A stretch of 64,000 nucleotides of DNA from assembly GCF_000599865.1 (NCBI RefSeq), contig NZ_JHAC01000008.1, forward strand, positions 1 through 64,000, given 5' to 3'. The DNA comes from Deinococcus phoenicis. GTDB lineage: Bacteria > Deinococcota > Deinococci > Deinococcales > Deinococcaceae. This document shows, in pieces, positions 28,710 through 45,315 of the stretch (positions within the stretch are counted from its first letter, which is position 1; every line of letters starts with the position of its first letter). Below the pieces are notes generated by a model that was not told where the DNA came from, did not search any database, and saw only the letters and a program-made list of their open reading frames with translations. A program made the translations under genes and the position numbers.

Positions 28710-29822
28710 TCAGCGCTTGCTCTGGTCGGTGCTGCCAGAGGTGCTGCCACCCGTCCCCGTGCTGCCGGTGCCGCCACTGGAGGAGGTCGCGTCACTGGAC
28801 GTTCCGCCGGTGCCGCCGCCCATGCCCGTGCTGCTGCCCATCCCGCTCTGGCTGCCTTGCTGCTGCACGCGGAGTTGATTGTGGACGTCTTTCACACCGC
28901 GCAGGTGCTCCACACATTCCTCGGCCCGGCGCTTCTGCTGACGGTCGGACACGGTGCCGGTCAGGGTGACTTCGCCGTTCTGCACCTGCACCTCGATATT
29001 GCTGGCATCGACGGCGTGTTCATCTTCCAGGGCGTCGTTGACCTGTTCCTTGATCCGGTCGTCGCTGCGCTGGTAACCCTTGGGGCCTTTGCCCTGATGG
29101 CTCTGCATGCCGCCGTATTGCCCCTGGCCCTGCCCGTAGCTCTGACCCTGGCCATAGTTGGAGCCGCCGCCCATGCCTGAGCCGTAGCCCTGGCTGCTGG
29201 ACTGGCCTCCGTATTGACCCCCGTACTGGCCGCCCTGCATCCCGCCGGACATGCCGCCCATCCCCGCGCCGTAGCCCTGCCCGGAACCGCCCTGCCCACC
29301 GGACATACCCCGGCCCTGGCTGCCGTAGCCCTGGTCGCCGGACATTCGGCCGCGCCCCTCGGAACCGTAGCCCATGCCGCCGCCATAGCCCTGCTGGCCC
29401 CGGCCCTGGCCCCAGCGGTCGTCGTCGGAGTTGCTGTAGCCCTGGCCACCCCAGCCCCAGTCCCGGCCATAGGAGCCGCCGCGCCCCGGATTCATGGAAC
29501 CCATGCCACGGTCGCGGTTGGAGCCGCCCTGGCCCATGCTGCCCTGCCCGTAACCGCCGCCATACCCCTGGCCCATGCCGGAGCGGTCGCCATAGCGGTC
29601 GTCCCCCATGTTGCCGGAGGAACCGCGGCCCATCCCGTACCCCTGGCCCATCCCCGAACGGTCACGGTACCGGTCGTCGCTGTACCGGTCATCGTTGTAG
29701 CGGTCGTCGTCGCGGCCCCGGAACATGTCGCCCACGCGGTCCATCATTCCGCCGAGGCCTCCACGGCGGTCGTCGCGGTTCATGTCACGGTCGTCATAAC
29801 GGTCGTCACGGTCACGGGTCAT
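28710..29822 (-). CDS. Gly-rich low-complexity protein with a BON domain
   Basis: A 370-residue protein. Residues 1-60 are Asp/Arg/Tyr-rich repeats (DDRYNDDRYSDDRYRD), residues 60-260 are Gly/Tyr/Gln/Met-rich (GQGYG, GMGSG, GQYGG units), and residues about 265-335 form a BON domain (DDRIKEQVNDALEDEH... VEVQVQNGEVTLTGTVSDRQQKRRAEECVEHLRGVKDVHNQL). The tail is Gly/Ser/Thr-rich. BON domains bind phospholipid or peptidoglycan; the RG/YG-rich region resembles nucleic-acid-binding or phase-separating segments. No signal peptide is seen. GGAGGAGC precedes ATG 29822. A 19-bp palindrome lies just upstream. Confidence 0.78.
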   Translation of the reverse strand: MTRDRDDRYDDRDMNRDDRRGGLGGMMDRVGDMFRGRDDDRYNDDRYSDDRYRDRSGMGQGYGMGRGSSGNMGDDRYGDRSGMGQGYGGGYGQGSMGQGGSNRDRGMGSMNPGRGGSYGRDWGWGGQGYSNSDDDRWGQGRGQQGYGGGMGYGSEGRGRMSGDQGYGSQGRGMSGGQGGSGQGYGAGMGGMSGGMQGGQYGGQYGGQSSSQGYGSGMGGGSNYGQGQSYGQGQGQYGGMQSHQGKGPKGYQRSDDRIKEQVNDALEDEHAVDASNIEVQVQNGEVTLTGTVSDRQQKRRAEECVEHLRGVKDVHNQLRVQQQGSQSGMGSSTGMGGGTGGTSSDATSSSGGTGSTGTGGSTSGSTDQSKR

Positions 29823-29852
29823 GTGCTCCTCCAAATGGATGTGGAACGCCGT

Positions 29853-29871
29853 CGCCCGGAACTTCCGGGCG
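29853..29871. promoter_or_regulatory. 19-bp perfect palindrome upstream of the BON gene
   Basis: CGCCCGGAA-C-TTCCGGGCG, 31 bp before ATG 29822. It could be an operator or an mRNA hairpin. The rest of 29823-30159 (337 bp) between this gene and sucA holds no other convincing gene. Confidence 0.6.
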
Positions 29872-30143
29872 TCACAGTCCTCCACTGGTGTTGCCTCCCT
29901 AGTCATAGCCGTCTAGACACCTGACGGGGATGACATTGCCTTTAAGGCCCCGCTTCCGACTGCTCATGAAGGTTTGCTGGCCCCGGCGGGGAGGAGGGGG
30001 CTGGCAAGTTCTGGAAAGGCCGGGGGCAGCAGGGCGTGCCGATGAGAAAAGGCCTTGCCGCGAGGGACCGGGTGGGGGCAGGTGTGACCTGGGCGGGGAC
30101 AGGGCAGGGCGGCCTGGACCGCAGTCCGCCGGCGGGGGAAGGG

Positions 30144-30149
30144 TATGCT
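30144..30149 (+). promoter_or_regulatory. -10 box before sucA
   Basis: TATGCT, 10 nt before ATG 30160, so the leader would be only a few nucleotides. Confidence 0.4.
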
Positions 30150-30153
30150 GGGG

Positions 30154-33003
<2,850 letters not shown>

Positions 33004-33066
33004 AGGCCGGGGGCTGAGGCCCGCCCAGAAGCGCGGGCCAGCAGCGCGGGGCAGAGCCAGCCGGAG

Positions 33067-33114
33067 AACCGGGGGGCGAGGTGGAGGCCGTGGGCCACCC
33101 TCGCCCCCCGGTTT
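33067..33114 (+). terminator. Strong hairpin between sucA and sucB
   Basis: AACCGGGGGGCGAGGTGG pairs with CCACCCTCGCCCCCCGGTT (one bulge) and ends in TTT. It may terminate part of the sucA transcripts or protect the upstream mRNA and so set the E1:E2 ratio. Confidence 0.7.
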
Positions 33115-33163
33115 CGTGCGTTGCGTATCGGGCGTCCCCACGCGAGTCACGCCCAGCTAGGGG

Positions 33164-33169
33164 TATAAA
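33164..33169 (+). promoter_or_regulatory. -10-like box before sucB
   Basis: TATAAA, 10 nt before ATG 33180 and overlapping the AAAGGA ribosome site (33167-33172). It may give sucB its own short-leader transcript. Confidence 0.4.
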
Positions 33170-33179
33170 GGAACACGTT

Positions 33180-34493
<1,314 letters not shown>

Positions 34494-34515
34494 GGGCCGT
34501 CAGCTTCCAGCCCAC

Positions 34516-34551
34516 AGCGGTCAGCCTCCCAACCGGGAAGCTGGCCGCTTT
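34516..34551 (+). terminator. Intrinsic terminator after sucB
   Basis: AGCGGTCAGCCTCCC (34516-34530) pairs with GGGAAGCTGGCCGCT (34535-34549), then TTTC. Confidence 0.8.
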
Positions 34552-34610
34552 CGGGTTGTGGGGGCGTGGGCTACATGCTTCGGCAGACGCGCGGCACCTG
34601 GCCTTCCGGC

Positions 34611-34616
34611 TAGCGT
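34611..34616 (+). promoter_or_regulatory. Leaderless -10 box for the zincin gene
   Basis: TAGCGT, 5 nt before ATG 34622. Confidence 0.5.
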
Positions 34617-34621
34617 GAGGC

Positions 34622-35263
34622 ATGGCGAACGTGCTGCACCTGATGAACGCGGGCGGCTTCCTCTCCCCCGCCCTGGCCGCCGAGGTGCGGGAGGTGGCGG
34701 AGGCGGCGTTGACCCGGTACGCGGCCCGGCTGGGTCTGGACGGGGTGGATGCGGCGGTCTATGTCAGCCCCACCTGGACGCTTCCGGAAACGGGCGTCGG
34801 TGGGTACACGCCCACTGGGAACTGGCTCCAGATCACGCTGGACCCGGCCAACCCCCGCTTTGGGACGGCGTGGCGGCAGGAACTGGGGCCGACCCTGGCC
34901 CATGAGCTGCATCACGCGCGGCGCTGGCGGGGGCCGGGGTACGGCCAGACCCTGTTGGACGCGCTGGTTTCGGAGGGCCTGGCGCAGCGGTTCGAGGCAG
35001 AGGACCGGGAAGGTCCGCCGCCCTACGCCCATATCGACGCCGAGCTGGAACCCCTCTGGCAGCGGGCGCAGGCCGAACTGGACGCGCCCAGCTACGACCA
35101 CGCCGCCTGGTTCTTCGGCTCGGAGGCGGAAGGTCTACCCCGCTGGGCCGGATACGCGCTGGGCTATGAACTCGTGCGGCGCTTTCTCAGGGCGACAGAC
35201 GGGGACGCCCTGACCCACACCGCCACCCCCGCCGAACAGTTCCGGGGCGCGTGGGACAGATAG
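34622..35263 (+). CDS. DUF2268-like putative zinc protease
   Basis: A 213-residue soluble protein with an HExxH zinc-protease motif, HELHH (94-98) in LAHELHHARRW. A downstream LVSEGLAQRFE helix could give the third zinc ligand (glutamate), as in gluzincins of the DUF2268 family. GYALGYELVRRFL near the C-terminus is also typical. No signal peptide, so cytoplasmic. Start ATG 34622 appears leaderless. Substrate unknown; the gene stands alone between sucAB and pyrE. Confidence 0.72.
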   Translation: MANVLHLMNAGGFLSPALAAEVREVAEAALTRYAARLGLDGVDAAVYVSPTWTLPETGVGGYTPTGNWLQITLDPANPRFGTAWRQELGPTLAHELHHARRWRGPGYGQTLLDALVSEGLAQRFEAEDREGPPPYAHIDAELEPLWQRAQAELDAPSYDHAAWFFGSEAEGLPRWAGYALGYELVRRFLRATDGDALTHTATPAEQFRGAWDR

Positions 35264-35301
35264 CACCGCCCTCTACCGGCCACCCCCCGCCGGCCACAGG
35301 C

Positions 35302-35883
<582 letters not shown>

Positions 35884-35972
35884 GCCCGCCGGGGCGTGCA
35901 TGATGGAAGGCCGATGGGAACCAGCCGTGAGCGGTCCGCCCCCCACCTTCAGGACAGCGCCGGAGGGTGCCC

Positions 35973-36713
<741 letters not shown>

Positions 36714-37018
36714 GTCGGGGGCAAGGCACTGTCTGTTCAAGAGAGTGCCTCTCCCACCCCACCCCAGCCGGACTCATCTTTGAAAAACTGGGCAGCAGGG
36801 GGCCGATTCCCGCCTTCCATCTCCACTTTCCAGGCAACCGAGCCGGTTGGGCCGCAGGTCCGGGGACTTCCAACGGGGGCGAAGGATGGCGTTGAGACCG
36901 GAACCGGCACAGGCCAAGCCACCCTGAAAATGCCCCGAACGACGCTTGCCGAGCGCAGCGAAAAGCTCCCCTTCCCCCTCTGGGGGTAAACCGAATCAAG
37001 TCACCTTGACCCCTGATC
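36714..37018. other. Gene-free interval with imperfect repeats
   Basis: About 305 bp without a convincing ORF. It contains an AGGCACT/AGTGCCT inverted repeat near 36724-36750, a CGAGCGCAGCGA segment near 36951 similar to a stretch in the MITE at 53.9 kb, and CCCC/GGGG hairpin-forming sequence. It could be a decayed repeat element, but I cannot show this. Confidence 0.35.
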
Positions 37019-37699
<681 letters not shown>

Positions 37700-37705
37700 G
37701 GGTGC

Positions 37706-37711
37706 AGTGTA
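37706..37711 (-). promoter_or_regulatory. Leaderless -10 box for the UPF0173 gene
   Basis: TACACT on the minus strand, 6 nt before ATG 37699. Confidence 0.55.
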
Positions 37712-37805
37712 GAGGCCGGGTCGGCCGGGAGGGGGGCAGGCGGCGCTGACCGTTTTCTCACGCGCCTCCCGGTGCGGCGGGGCCGCCGGTGGGGCCTGCG
37801 GCCCG

Positions 37806-37811
37806 TATAGT
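37806..37811 (+). promoter_or_regulatory. -10 box for cdaA
   Basis: TATAGT, about 48 nt before the cdaA ATG. It is also 6 nt before GTG 37818, which opens a 21-codon frame overlapping the cdaA start. Confidence 0.5.
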
Positions 37812-37858
37812 GGGCGCGTGCCGCACGGATGCCCACGCGGCGGGAAGGAGCGCCGCGC

Positions 37859-38721
37859 ATGTCCCTGTCTCTCGGTTCTTTAGCCCCCAGAGACGTGCTG
37901 GACGTTCTGCTGGTCGCGTTCCTGATCTACCAGGGCTATCTGCTGGTGGTGGGAACCCGCGCCGTGAACGTGTTGCGCGGGATCGTGGTGTTTGCCGGGG
38001 TCTGGATGATGTCGCAGCTGCTGGGGCTGACCACGCTGAATTATCTGCTGGGCCGGGCGGGCACCGTGGGCCTGTTCGCGCTGGTGGTGCTGTTCCAGCC
38101 GGAACTGCGGGCGGCGCTGGAGCGGGTGGGCCGCCCCCGTGGGCGCGAGGGCAGCCAGGGCGGCGCGGCCCTGCAAGACCTCGCGCGTGCGATGGAGCGC
38201 CTGGCCGAACGCAAGACGGGCGCCCTGATCGCCATCGAGCGCCGCACCCCCCTGGGCGAGTACGCGGCGACCGGCGTGACGCTCGACGCGGTGGTCAGTG
38301 CCCCCTTTCTGGAAGCGCTCTTTGCCCGTAATGCCCCGCTGCACGACGGCGGCGTGATTCTCCAGGGGTCCCGGGTGGTGGCGGCGGGCTGCCTGTTTCC
38401 CCTCCAGTCGAGCGACGGGACGTACCGCCGCTACGGCACCCGGCACCGCGCGGCCATCGGCCTCTCGGAACTCACCGACGCGGTGGTGCTGGTGGTCAGT
38501 GAGGAGCGGGGCAGCATGCGGATCGCGCTGGCCGGGCGGCTGGGACCGGACCTGAACGGCTCGGAGTTGCGCGAGCAGTTGCGGGCGCTGGTGTACGACC
38601 GCGCCGACCTGACCGGGATCCTGCCCGCACCCGTGGCCCCGCCCCCCCCCGAGGCCGGGCTAGAGGTGCGGGGCGAGGCGGACGGACCCGCCGGCAGTCC
38701 CCCCCACGAACGGGGCAGCGC

Positions 38722-38725
<4 letters not shown>
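37859..38725 (+). CDS. cdaA: Membrane diadenylate cyclase CdaA
   Basis: Makes the second messenger c-di-AMP from two ATP. The 288-residue protein has three N-terminal transmembrane helices (VLDVLLVAFLIYQGYLLV, VLRGIVVFAGVWMMSQLLGL, LGRAGTVGLFALVVLFQPEL) and a DAC domain with TGALIAIERRTPLGEY, NAPLHDGGVIL and GTRHRAAIGLSELTDAVVLVVSEE. The usual catalytic DGA motif reads DGG here (163-165); Asp and Gly are kept and RHR (195-197) is intact, so activity is likely. AAGGAG precedes ATG 37859. It overlaps cdaR by four bases. Confidence 0.92.
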
Positions 38726-39753
<1,028 letters not shown>

Positions 39754-39822
39754 CGCTGCCTCCCGGAAGGGCGGGGGCAGCGGGCGTGGGGTGAATATAA
39801 GGGTCTGCGGCGCGGGCGGGCG

Positions 39823-39828
39823 TATACT
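39823..39828 (+). promoter_or_regulatory. -10 box of the yqeK operon
   Basis: TATACT, 6 nt before ATG 39835, which opens a 10-codon leader ORF, and 35 nt before the yqeK ATG. Confidence 0.6.
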
Positions 39829-39834
39829 CCGGGT

Positions 39835-39867
39835 ATGGTGTGGCGCATGACCCACGTGGCCATATGA
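39835..39867 (+). CDS. Putative 10-codon leaderless leader ORF coupled to yqeK
   Basis: ATG 39835 lies exactly 6 nt after TATACT, the spacing of the leaderless genes here. The frame reads MVWRMTHVAI and stops at TGA 39865-39867, overlapping the yqeK ATG (39864-39866) in an ATGA. yqeK has no Shine-Dalgarno, so reinitiation after this leader may be how it is translated. Alternatively a GTG at 39840, in frame with yqeK, is the real start. Confidence 0.45.
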   Translation: MVWRMTHVAI

Positions 39868-40514
39868 TTGCCGAGCGGCCTGGCCTGCGGCACCCACTGG
39901 CTGAACTGGCCGGTTGGGATGAACGGGTGCGTCTGATGGTCCGGCCACGCCGCTTCGAGCACGTGTTGCGCGTGGCCGAACTGGCCTGCCGGATTGCCCG
40001 CGCCAACGGTCTGGACGAGGCCCGCGCCTACGCAGCGGGCATTCTGCACGACATCGCCCGCGACCTGCCGGATGCCGAACTGCTGCGCCTCGCGCCGCCC
40101 GAGTGCGCCATCGACAGCGCGCACCCGCTGGCGCTGCATGGCCGGGCCGCGCGCACGCTGCTGGAACGCTGGGGCTATGCGGACCCGGTGGTGCTGGAGG
40201 CCGTCGAGGACCACACCACCGGCCCGCGCGGCGGCAACCCGGTGGCCGCCTGCGTGTACGTGGCCGACGTGTCCGAACCCGGGCGCGGCGTGAACGAGGA
40301 CATCCGCGAACTCGCGCTGTGCGATCTGGAAGCCGCCCTGAACCGCGCCATCGTTTCCAAGGTGACGTATCTCCAGGGCCGGGGCATCCAGGTGCATCCC
40401 CGCACGCTCCGCTCTTACCATGCGCTGCCCGGGCTGGCACCAGCGGCCCCCCCGGCAGACTCTGAGGACGGCACGCCTTCTCTCGCCCCACCGGACCTGC
40501 TTCCCCCGACATGA
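39864..40514 (+). CDS. yqeK: HD-domain bis(5'-nucleosyl)-tetraphosphatase (YqeK)
   Basis: Symmetrically hydrolyses Ap4A to two ADP. The 216-residue protein has the HD-domain ligands His33 (RRFEHVLRVAELA) and His62-Asp63 (GILHDIARDLP), then DSAHPLALHGRAA and AVEDHTTG, followed by VYVADVSEPGR. These agree with YqeK, with an added Pro-rich tail of about 25 residues. It lies before lcp and rsfS, matching the common yqeK-rsfS linkage. Start choice is discussed under the leader ORF; GTG 39840 would add eight residues. Confidence 0.85.
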   Translation: MIAERPGLRHPLAELAGWDERVRLMVRPRRFEHVLRVAELACRIARANGLDEARAYAAGILHDIARDLPDAELLRLAPPECAIDSAHPLALHGRAARTLLERWGYADPVVLEAVEDHTTGPRGGNPVAACVYVADVSEPGRGVNEDIRELALCDLEAALNRAIVSKVTYLQGRGIQVHPRTLRSYHALPGLAPAAPPADSEDGTPSLAPPDLLPPT

Positions 40515-41839
40515 CCGCTTCTCCACCTCCCGCTCCTCCCGCATTCAACTTCGCCTTTCCGCGCCGCAGCGCCCGGCTGCGGGCTGTGCAGGCGTTCGGC
40601 CTGAGCCTGGCGGCCCTGACCCTGGGCGGGTTCGCGGTCCTGAGCGCGCCGGGCACCGCCACTCAGGCCGCGTTGCCCGCAGGGGGCCTGCCGCACTTCA
40701 CGCTGCTGCTGGCCGGACGCGACATCGTGTACTGCTATTACCGCACGCCCTGCAAGGACCAGGACCAGCGCACCGGCCTGCTGCAACCCCCCAACACCGA
40801 CACCCTGATGCTGGTGAAGGTGGACGGCACCCACGTCAACGTGCTGAATATCCCGCGCGACACCAATGTCGGGGACTACGACCCCCGGCAGGCCCCCGCC
40901 GCGCAGAAGGTGAACAGCCGGTACTGGTCGGGCGGCCCCGGGGCGCTGACACAGGCGGTCGAGACCATCACCGGGGAACACGTGGACGCCTACGTGATCG
41001 TGCGGACCGACTACGTGGCGCGGGTGATCGACGCGCTCGGCGGGCTGGACGTGACGGTGCCGGAGGGCGGCATCGAGTGGGTGGACCAGGCGGCGGGCGT
41101 GGACCTGCGCCTGGCGGCGGGCAACCACCACCTGAACGGGGAGCAGGCCGTGCTGTTCCTGCGCGTCCGCAAGGGGTTCGGGGACGACTACGGCCGGATC
41201 GACCACCAGAAGCAGGCGCTGACGCAACTGGCGGCCCGGCTCAAATCCGCCCAGGGCCTCGCGGCGCTGCCGACCATCCTGGGGGGCATCGGCAACGGCG
41301 TGGAGACGAACGCCGACCCGAACCTGCTGCCCACGCTGCTGCCGCACCTGCCCCAGCTCAAGCTCACCTTCGCCACGCTGCCCACCCAGACGATCCGGGG
41401 CACCTTCAATCTCGCGGTGGACCGGGAAGCGCTGGCGCAGGTCTGGAACACAGCGGGCGGGCCGCTCCAGCCCACGGCTTCACCGGCCCTTCCGGACGTG
41501 ACGGTGCGGATCGTGGACGCCAGCGGCGCGGACCTCGGCCCGGCCCTGGCGCGGGCACTGCGGACCCTGGGGTATGCTCGCGTGAGCGTGCAGAGCGCCC
41601 CCGCCAGCGGCGAGGCCAGCCAGGTCTTTACCGGGCAGGACGTGCGGGCCGCCACCGAGCTGGCCGACACGCTGGGGCTGCCCCGGCTGCAAGGTGAACG
41701 TTTCCCCGTCGCAGCGGGCGAGGTGGGTATCCTGCTGGGCACGGATGCCCGGCAGAGCCTCGCCGCCCTGCACCCCCTGAGCGCCCTGAACGGCAGCGCC
41801 TCCACCCAAGCCACCCCCACCCCCACGGAGAACCGATGA
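40511..41839 (+). CDS. LytR-CpsA-Psr (LCP) family cell-wall glycopolymer ligase
   Basis: Attaches glycopolymers to peptidoglycan in Gram-positives. The 442-residue protein has an N-terminal transmembrane helix (VQAFGLSLAALTLGGFAVLSA), an LCP domain with NTDTLMLVKVDGTHVNVLNIPRDT (conserved Arg/Asp), the loop KVNSRYWSGGPGALTQAVE and FLRVRKGFGDDYGRIDHQKQAL, and a C-terminal LytR_C domain (VTVRIVDASGADLGPALARALRTLGY). ATG 40511 overlaps the yqeK stop (ATGA). Confidence 0.9.
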   Translation: MTASPPPAPPAFNFAFPRRSARLRAVQAFGLSLAALTLGGFAVLSAPGTATQAALPAGGLPHFTLLLAGRDIVYCYYRTPCKDQDQRTGLLQPPNTDTLMLVKVDGTHVNVLNIPRDTNVGDYDPRQAPAAQKVNSRYWSGGPGALTQAVETITGEHVDAYVIVRTDYVARVIDALGGLDVTVPEGGIEWVDQAAGVDLRLAAGNHHLNGEQAVLFLRVRKGFGDDYGRIDHQKQALTQLAARLKSAQGLAALPTILGGIGNGVETNADPNLLPTLLPHLPQLKLTFATLPTQTIRGTFNLAVDREALAQVWNTAGGPLQPTASPALPDVTVRIVDASGADLGPALARALRTLGYARVSVQSAPASGEASQVFTGQDVRAATELADTLGLPRLQGERFPVAAGEVGILLGTDARQSLAALHPLSALNGSASTQATPTPTENR

Positions 41840-42222
41840 CCCCGAATACCCACAACGACCCGATCCATCAGCAACTGCGCGCCATCGTGGACGCGGCCCT
41901 GGAACGCCGCGCCGAGGACGTGGTGGTCCTCGACCTGACCGACGTGTCCTCGACCCTCGAATACTTCGTGATCTGCACCGCCACGGCCGGGCTTCAGCTC
42001 AACGCCGTGCAGGAGAACATCCGCGAGAAGGCGCAGGCGGTGGGCCTGCCCCGCCCCAGCGTCGAGGGGCCGAGCGAACGCTGGCTGTTGCTGGCCTTTG
42101 GCGGGAGCATCGTGGTGCACATCATGACCAAGGACGCCCGCGAGTATTACGACCTGGAAGGCCTGTGGAGCGACGCGCGCACCCTGACCTTCCCCGAACA
42201 GACGGCGAACCGGACCGTCTGA
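41836..42222 (+). CDS. rsfS: Ribosome silencing factor RsfS
   Basis: Binds L14 of the large subunit and blocks subunit joining in slow growth. The 128-residue protein shows the RsfS (Iojap) core: RAEDVVVLDLTDVSSTLEYFVICTATAGLQLNAV, then GPSERWLLLAFGGSIVVHIMTKDAREYYDLEGLWSDA. Size is typical. ATG 41836 overlaps the LCP stop, the third tight junction in this operon. The 277 bp after it hold no clear gene. Confidence 0.94.
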   Translation: MTPNTHNDPIHQQLRAIVDAALERRAEDVVVLDLTDVSSTLEYFVICTATAGLQLNAVQENIREKAQAVGLPRPSVEGPSERWLLLAFGGSIVVHIMTKDAREYYDLEGLWSDARTLTFPEQTANRTV

Positions 42223-42499
42223 GCCTGCCCCGGCACCCCGCCCCTTCCATGAACGCCCGGTCCCGGCCGGGGCGGCTGGCCTGTGGCCGCGTCCCCAGCA
42301 CCACGCCGTCTGCCCCGCTGTCGAGAGCGGGAACCCTGGAGGGTGCCGGGCAGAACGCCTTCTCTGGCTGCTTCTCCAGCGCGGGTATTTCGCGGCAGCT
42401 TCTGGTGCTGCGCCGTGACAAGCGCTCGGAAGTGAAGCTGAAGGGCCTGTCTCGTTGCCCCTGACATCCGCCTGACCTGACGCCGCACAATGAAGGGTG

Positions 42500-43188
<689 letters not shown>

Positions 43189-43189
<1 letters not shown>

Positions 43190-44187
43190 TGGACACCCGG
43201 CCTGCCCCGCATCCCACGCCCCAGGCCGACGCCTGGCTGGACACGTTGCCCCAGGCGGTGCTGCTGTTCTGCGCCGGGGGAGGACCGCCGGGGGCCGGCA
43301 TGACCGTGACCAGGGTGAATGCCGCCGCCGTCCGCCTGTGGGGGGTGCCGCAGGAACGGGCCGCCGGGCGCTCCCTGCTGGAAGTGGTGCGCCGTCACAC
43401 GCTGGAGGCGCTGGCCGAGCGGGGCGGGGAGCTGGAACTGGAGGTGGGCGGGCGCACCCTGCGCTGCACCGCCACACGCGCGGGGGAGGGCCGGGAGGGT
43501 GCCCTGGTCGTGGAGGACATCACGGGGCACCGCCGCCGAGAGGCTGAACTGCGCGAGGCGACCGCCGTTCTCTCGCACGAGTTCCGGACGCCCGTCACCG
43601 GGCTGCGCGGCGTGCTGGAGGCGCTGGAATACGACATGCCGCCCGACCTGGCCCAGAACTTCGTGCGGCAGGGGCTTCAGGAGGTCGAGCGCCTCGCCCG
43701 GCTGGTCGAGGACCTCGCGGTGGGGTTCCGGCCGACCCGCGCGCGCACCCTGCCGCTGGCGGAGACCTTTGCGCGCGCCGAGCGCCTGCTGACGCCGGAG
43801 CTGACCACGCGGCAGGCCAGCCTGACCTTCGGGGCCGACCACCTGGTGCGTGCCGACCCCGACAAACTGCTGCAAGTGCTGCTGAACCTGATCGAGAACG
43901 CCCTAAAATACGGCCCACCCGGCCAGCCCGTCGAAGTCCAGACCAGTCCGCGCGGCACCTGGGTGGAGGTCGCGGTGCTGGACCACGGCTCTCCCCTCGG
44001 TGGCACGGACAGCCTGTTCCGTGCCCACACGCGCGGACCACACGCCCCCGGCCAGGGCAGCGGCATGGGCCTGTATATCGTGCGCAGCATCGTACACGGC
44101 TGGGGCGGTCAGGCCTGGACGGAACGGCGCGGCGAGCGGAATGCCTTTTGCTTCACGCTCCCGGGCGGGGTGGGCCATGGCTTGTAG
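43189..44187 (+). CDS. Soluble PAS-domain histidine kinase (PhoR-like)
   Basis: Partner of the preceding regulator. The 332-residue protein lacks transmembrane helices, unlike classical PhoR. Residues about 10-115 form a PAS-like sensor, then HisKA with the phospho-accepting histidine in LSHEFRTPVTGLRGVLEAL, and a HATPase domain: VLLNLIENALKYGPPGQPVEV (N box), VLDHGSPLG (a shortened G1 box) and GQGSGMGLYIVRSIVHGWGG (G2). It is followed by phoU after 89 bp. Confidence 0.88.
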
Positions 44188-44276
44188 GTTGTGGGGTGTG
44201 GGCGCTTCGGCAAAAGCACTCGCCCCCGCTCGCCGACCACCCGCCGCCCACCGCCCACGACCCCCCAGGAGTTCCC

Positions 44277-44921
<645 letters not shown>

Positions 44922-44930
44922 GGGGAAGCT

Positions 44931-45257
44931 ATGAACGCTGCTCCAGGCATTGTTCTTCAAAGAGAGAACGTCACTTTAAGCGTTGTCCGCGCTTTGCTCG
45001 GCGCAATTACACCGGAGATACGCCGCGTAGGCTTTGTCCTTGATGGAAAAGGGATTCAGGTCTTTTGTATCCACGAAGGCGCACCAAGCGAGAGTCTCCG
45101 TGAAGAGATGAACGACGTTGAGGGGCAAGTCATGGGCGACTTTGCGGATGATGTATCCGTAGAAGTCCAACGGATACGGATAGACCCTCCCGCGGCCATA
45201 AAGATTGAGGCGGCCTGGGTCTACGCCCGAAAAGAGCCTCACTGTGCGCATCCCTGA
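44931..45257 (+). CDS. Small orphan protein with lower GC content
   Basis: A 108-residue acidic protein (SVVRALLGAITPEIRRVGFVLD..., then SEVEVQ-type strand, then AAWVYARKE). It loosely resembles small 'LRAVS...SEEDxE...WVYxRKE' orphan proteins often found singly in many genomes, some near polymorphic toxins, but I cannot name the family. Its base composition is visibly poorer in G+C (about half by eye) with uncommon codons (TTA, CTT, AAA), unlike neighbours, which suggests horizontal acquisition. Start ATG 44931 follows GGGGGAAGC. A bidirectional terminator follows. Confidence 0.6.
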   Translation: MNAAPGIVLQRENVTLSVVRALLGAITPEIRRVGFVLDGKGIQVFCIHEGAPSESLREEMNDVEGQVMGDFADDVSVEVQRIRIDPPAAIKIEAAWVYARKEPHCAHP

Positions 45258-45263
45258 CAATAA

Positions 45264-45293
45264 AGGCCGCTCACTCCGGCGGCCCTCTTTCTT
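45264..45293. terminator. Bidirectional intrinsic terminator
   Basis: GGCCGC (45265-45270) pairs with GCGGCC (45279-45284). On the plus strand a T-rich CTCTTTCTT follows; on the minus strand TTTATT follows. It separates the orphan gene from the haem/iron operon. Confidence 0.8.
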
Positions 45294-45315
45294 GACGTGA
45301 AGTTATTCAGCCGCT

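Noticed and set aside
36951..36967. Second copy of the MITE at 36.95 kb
   Set aside because: Only CGAGCG-AGCGA is shared; no terminal repeats or palindromes around it.
36714..37018. Short frames (for example near 36780-36989) in the intergenic stretch
   Set aside because: No Shine-Dalgarno or -10 at the right distance, odd composition and no motifs.
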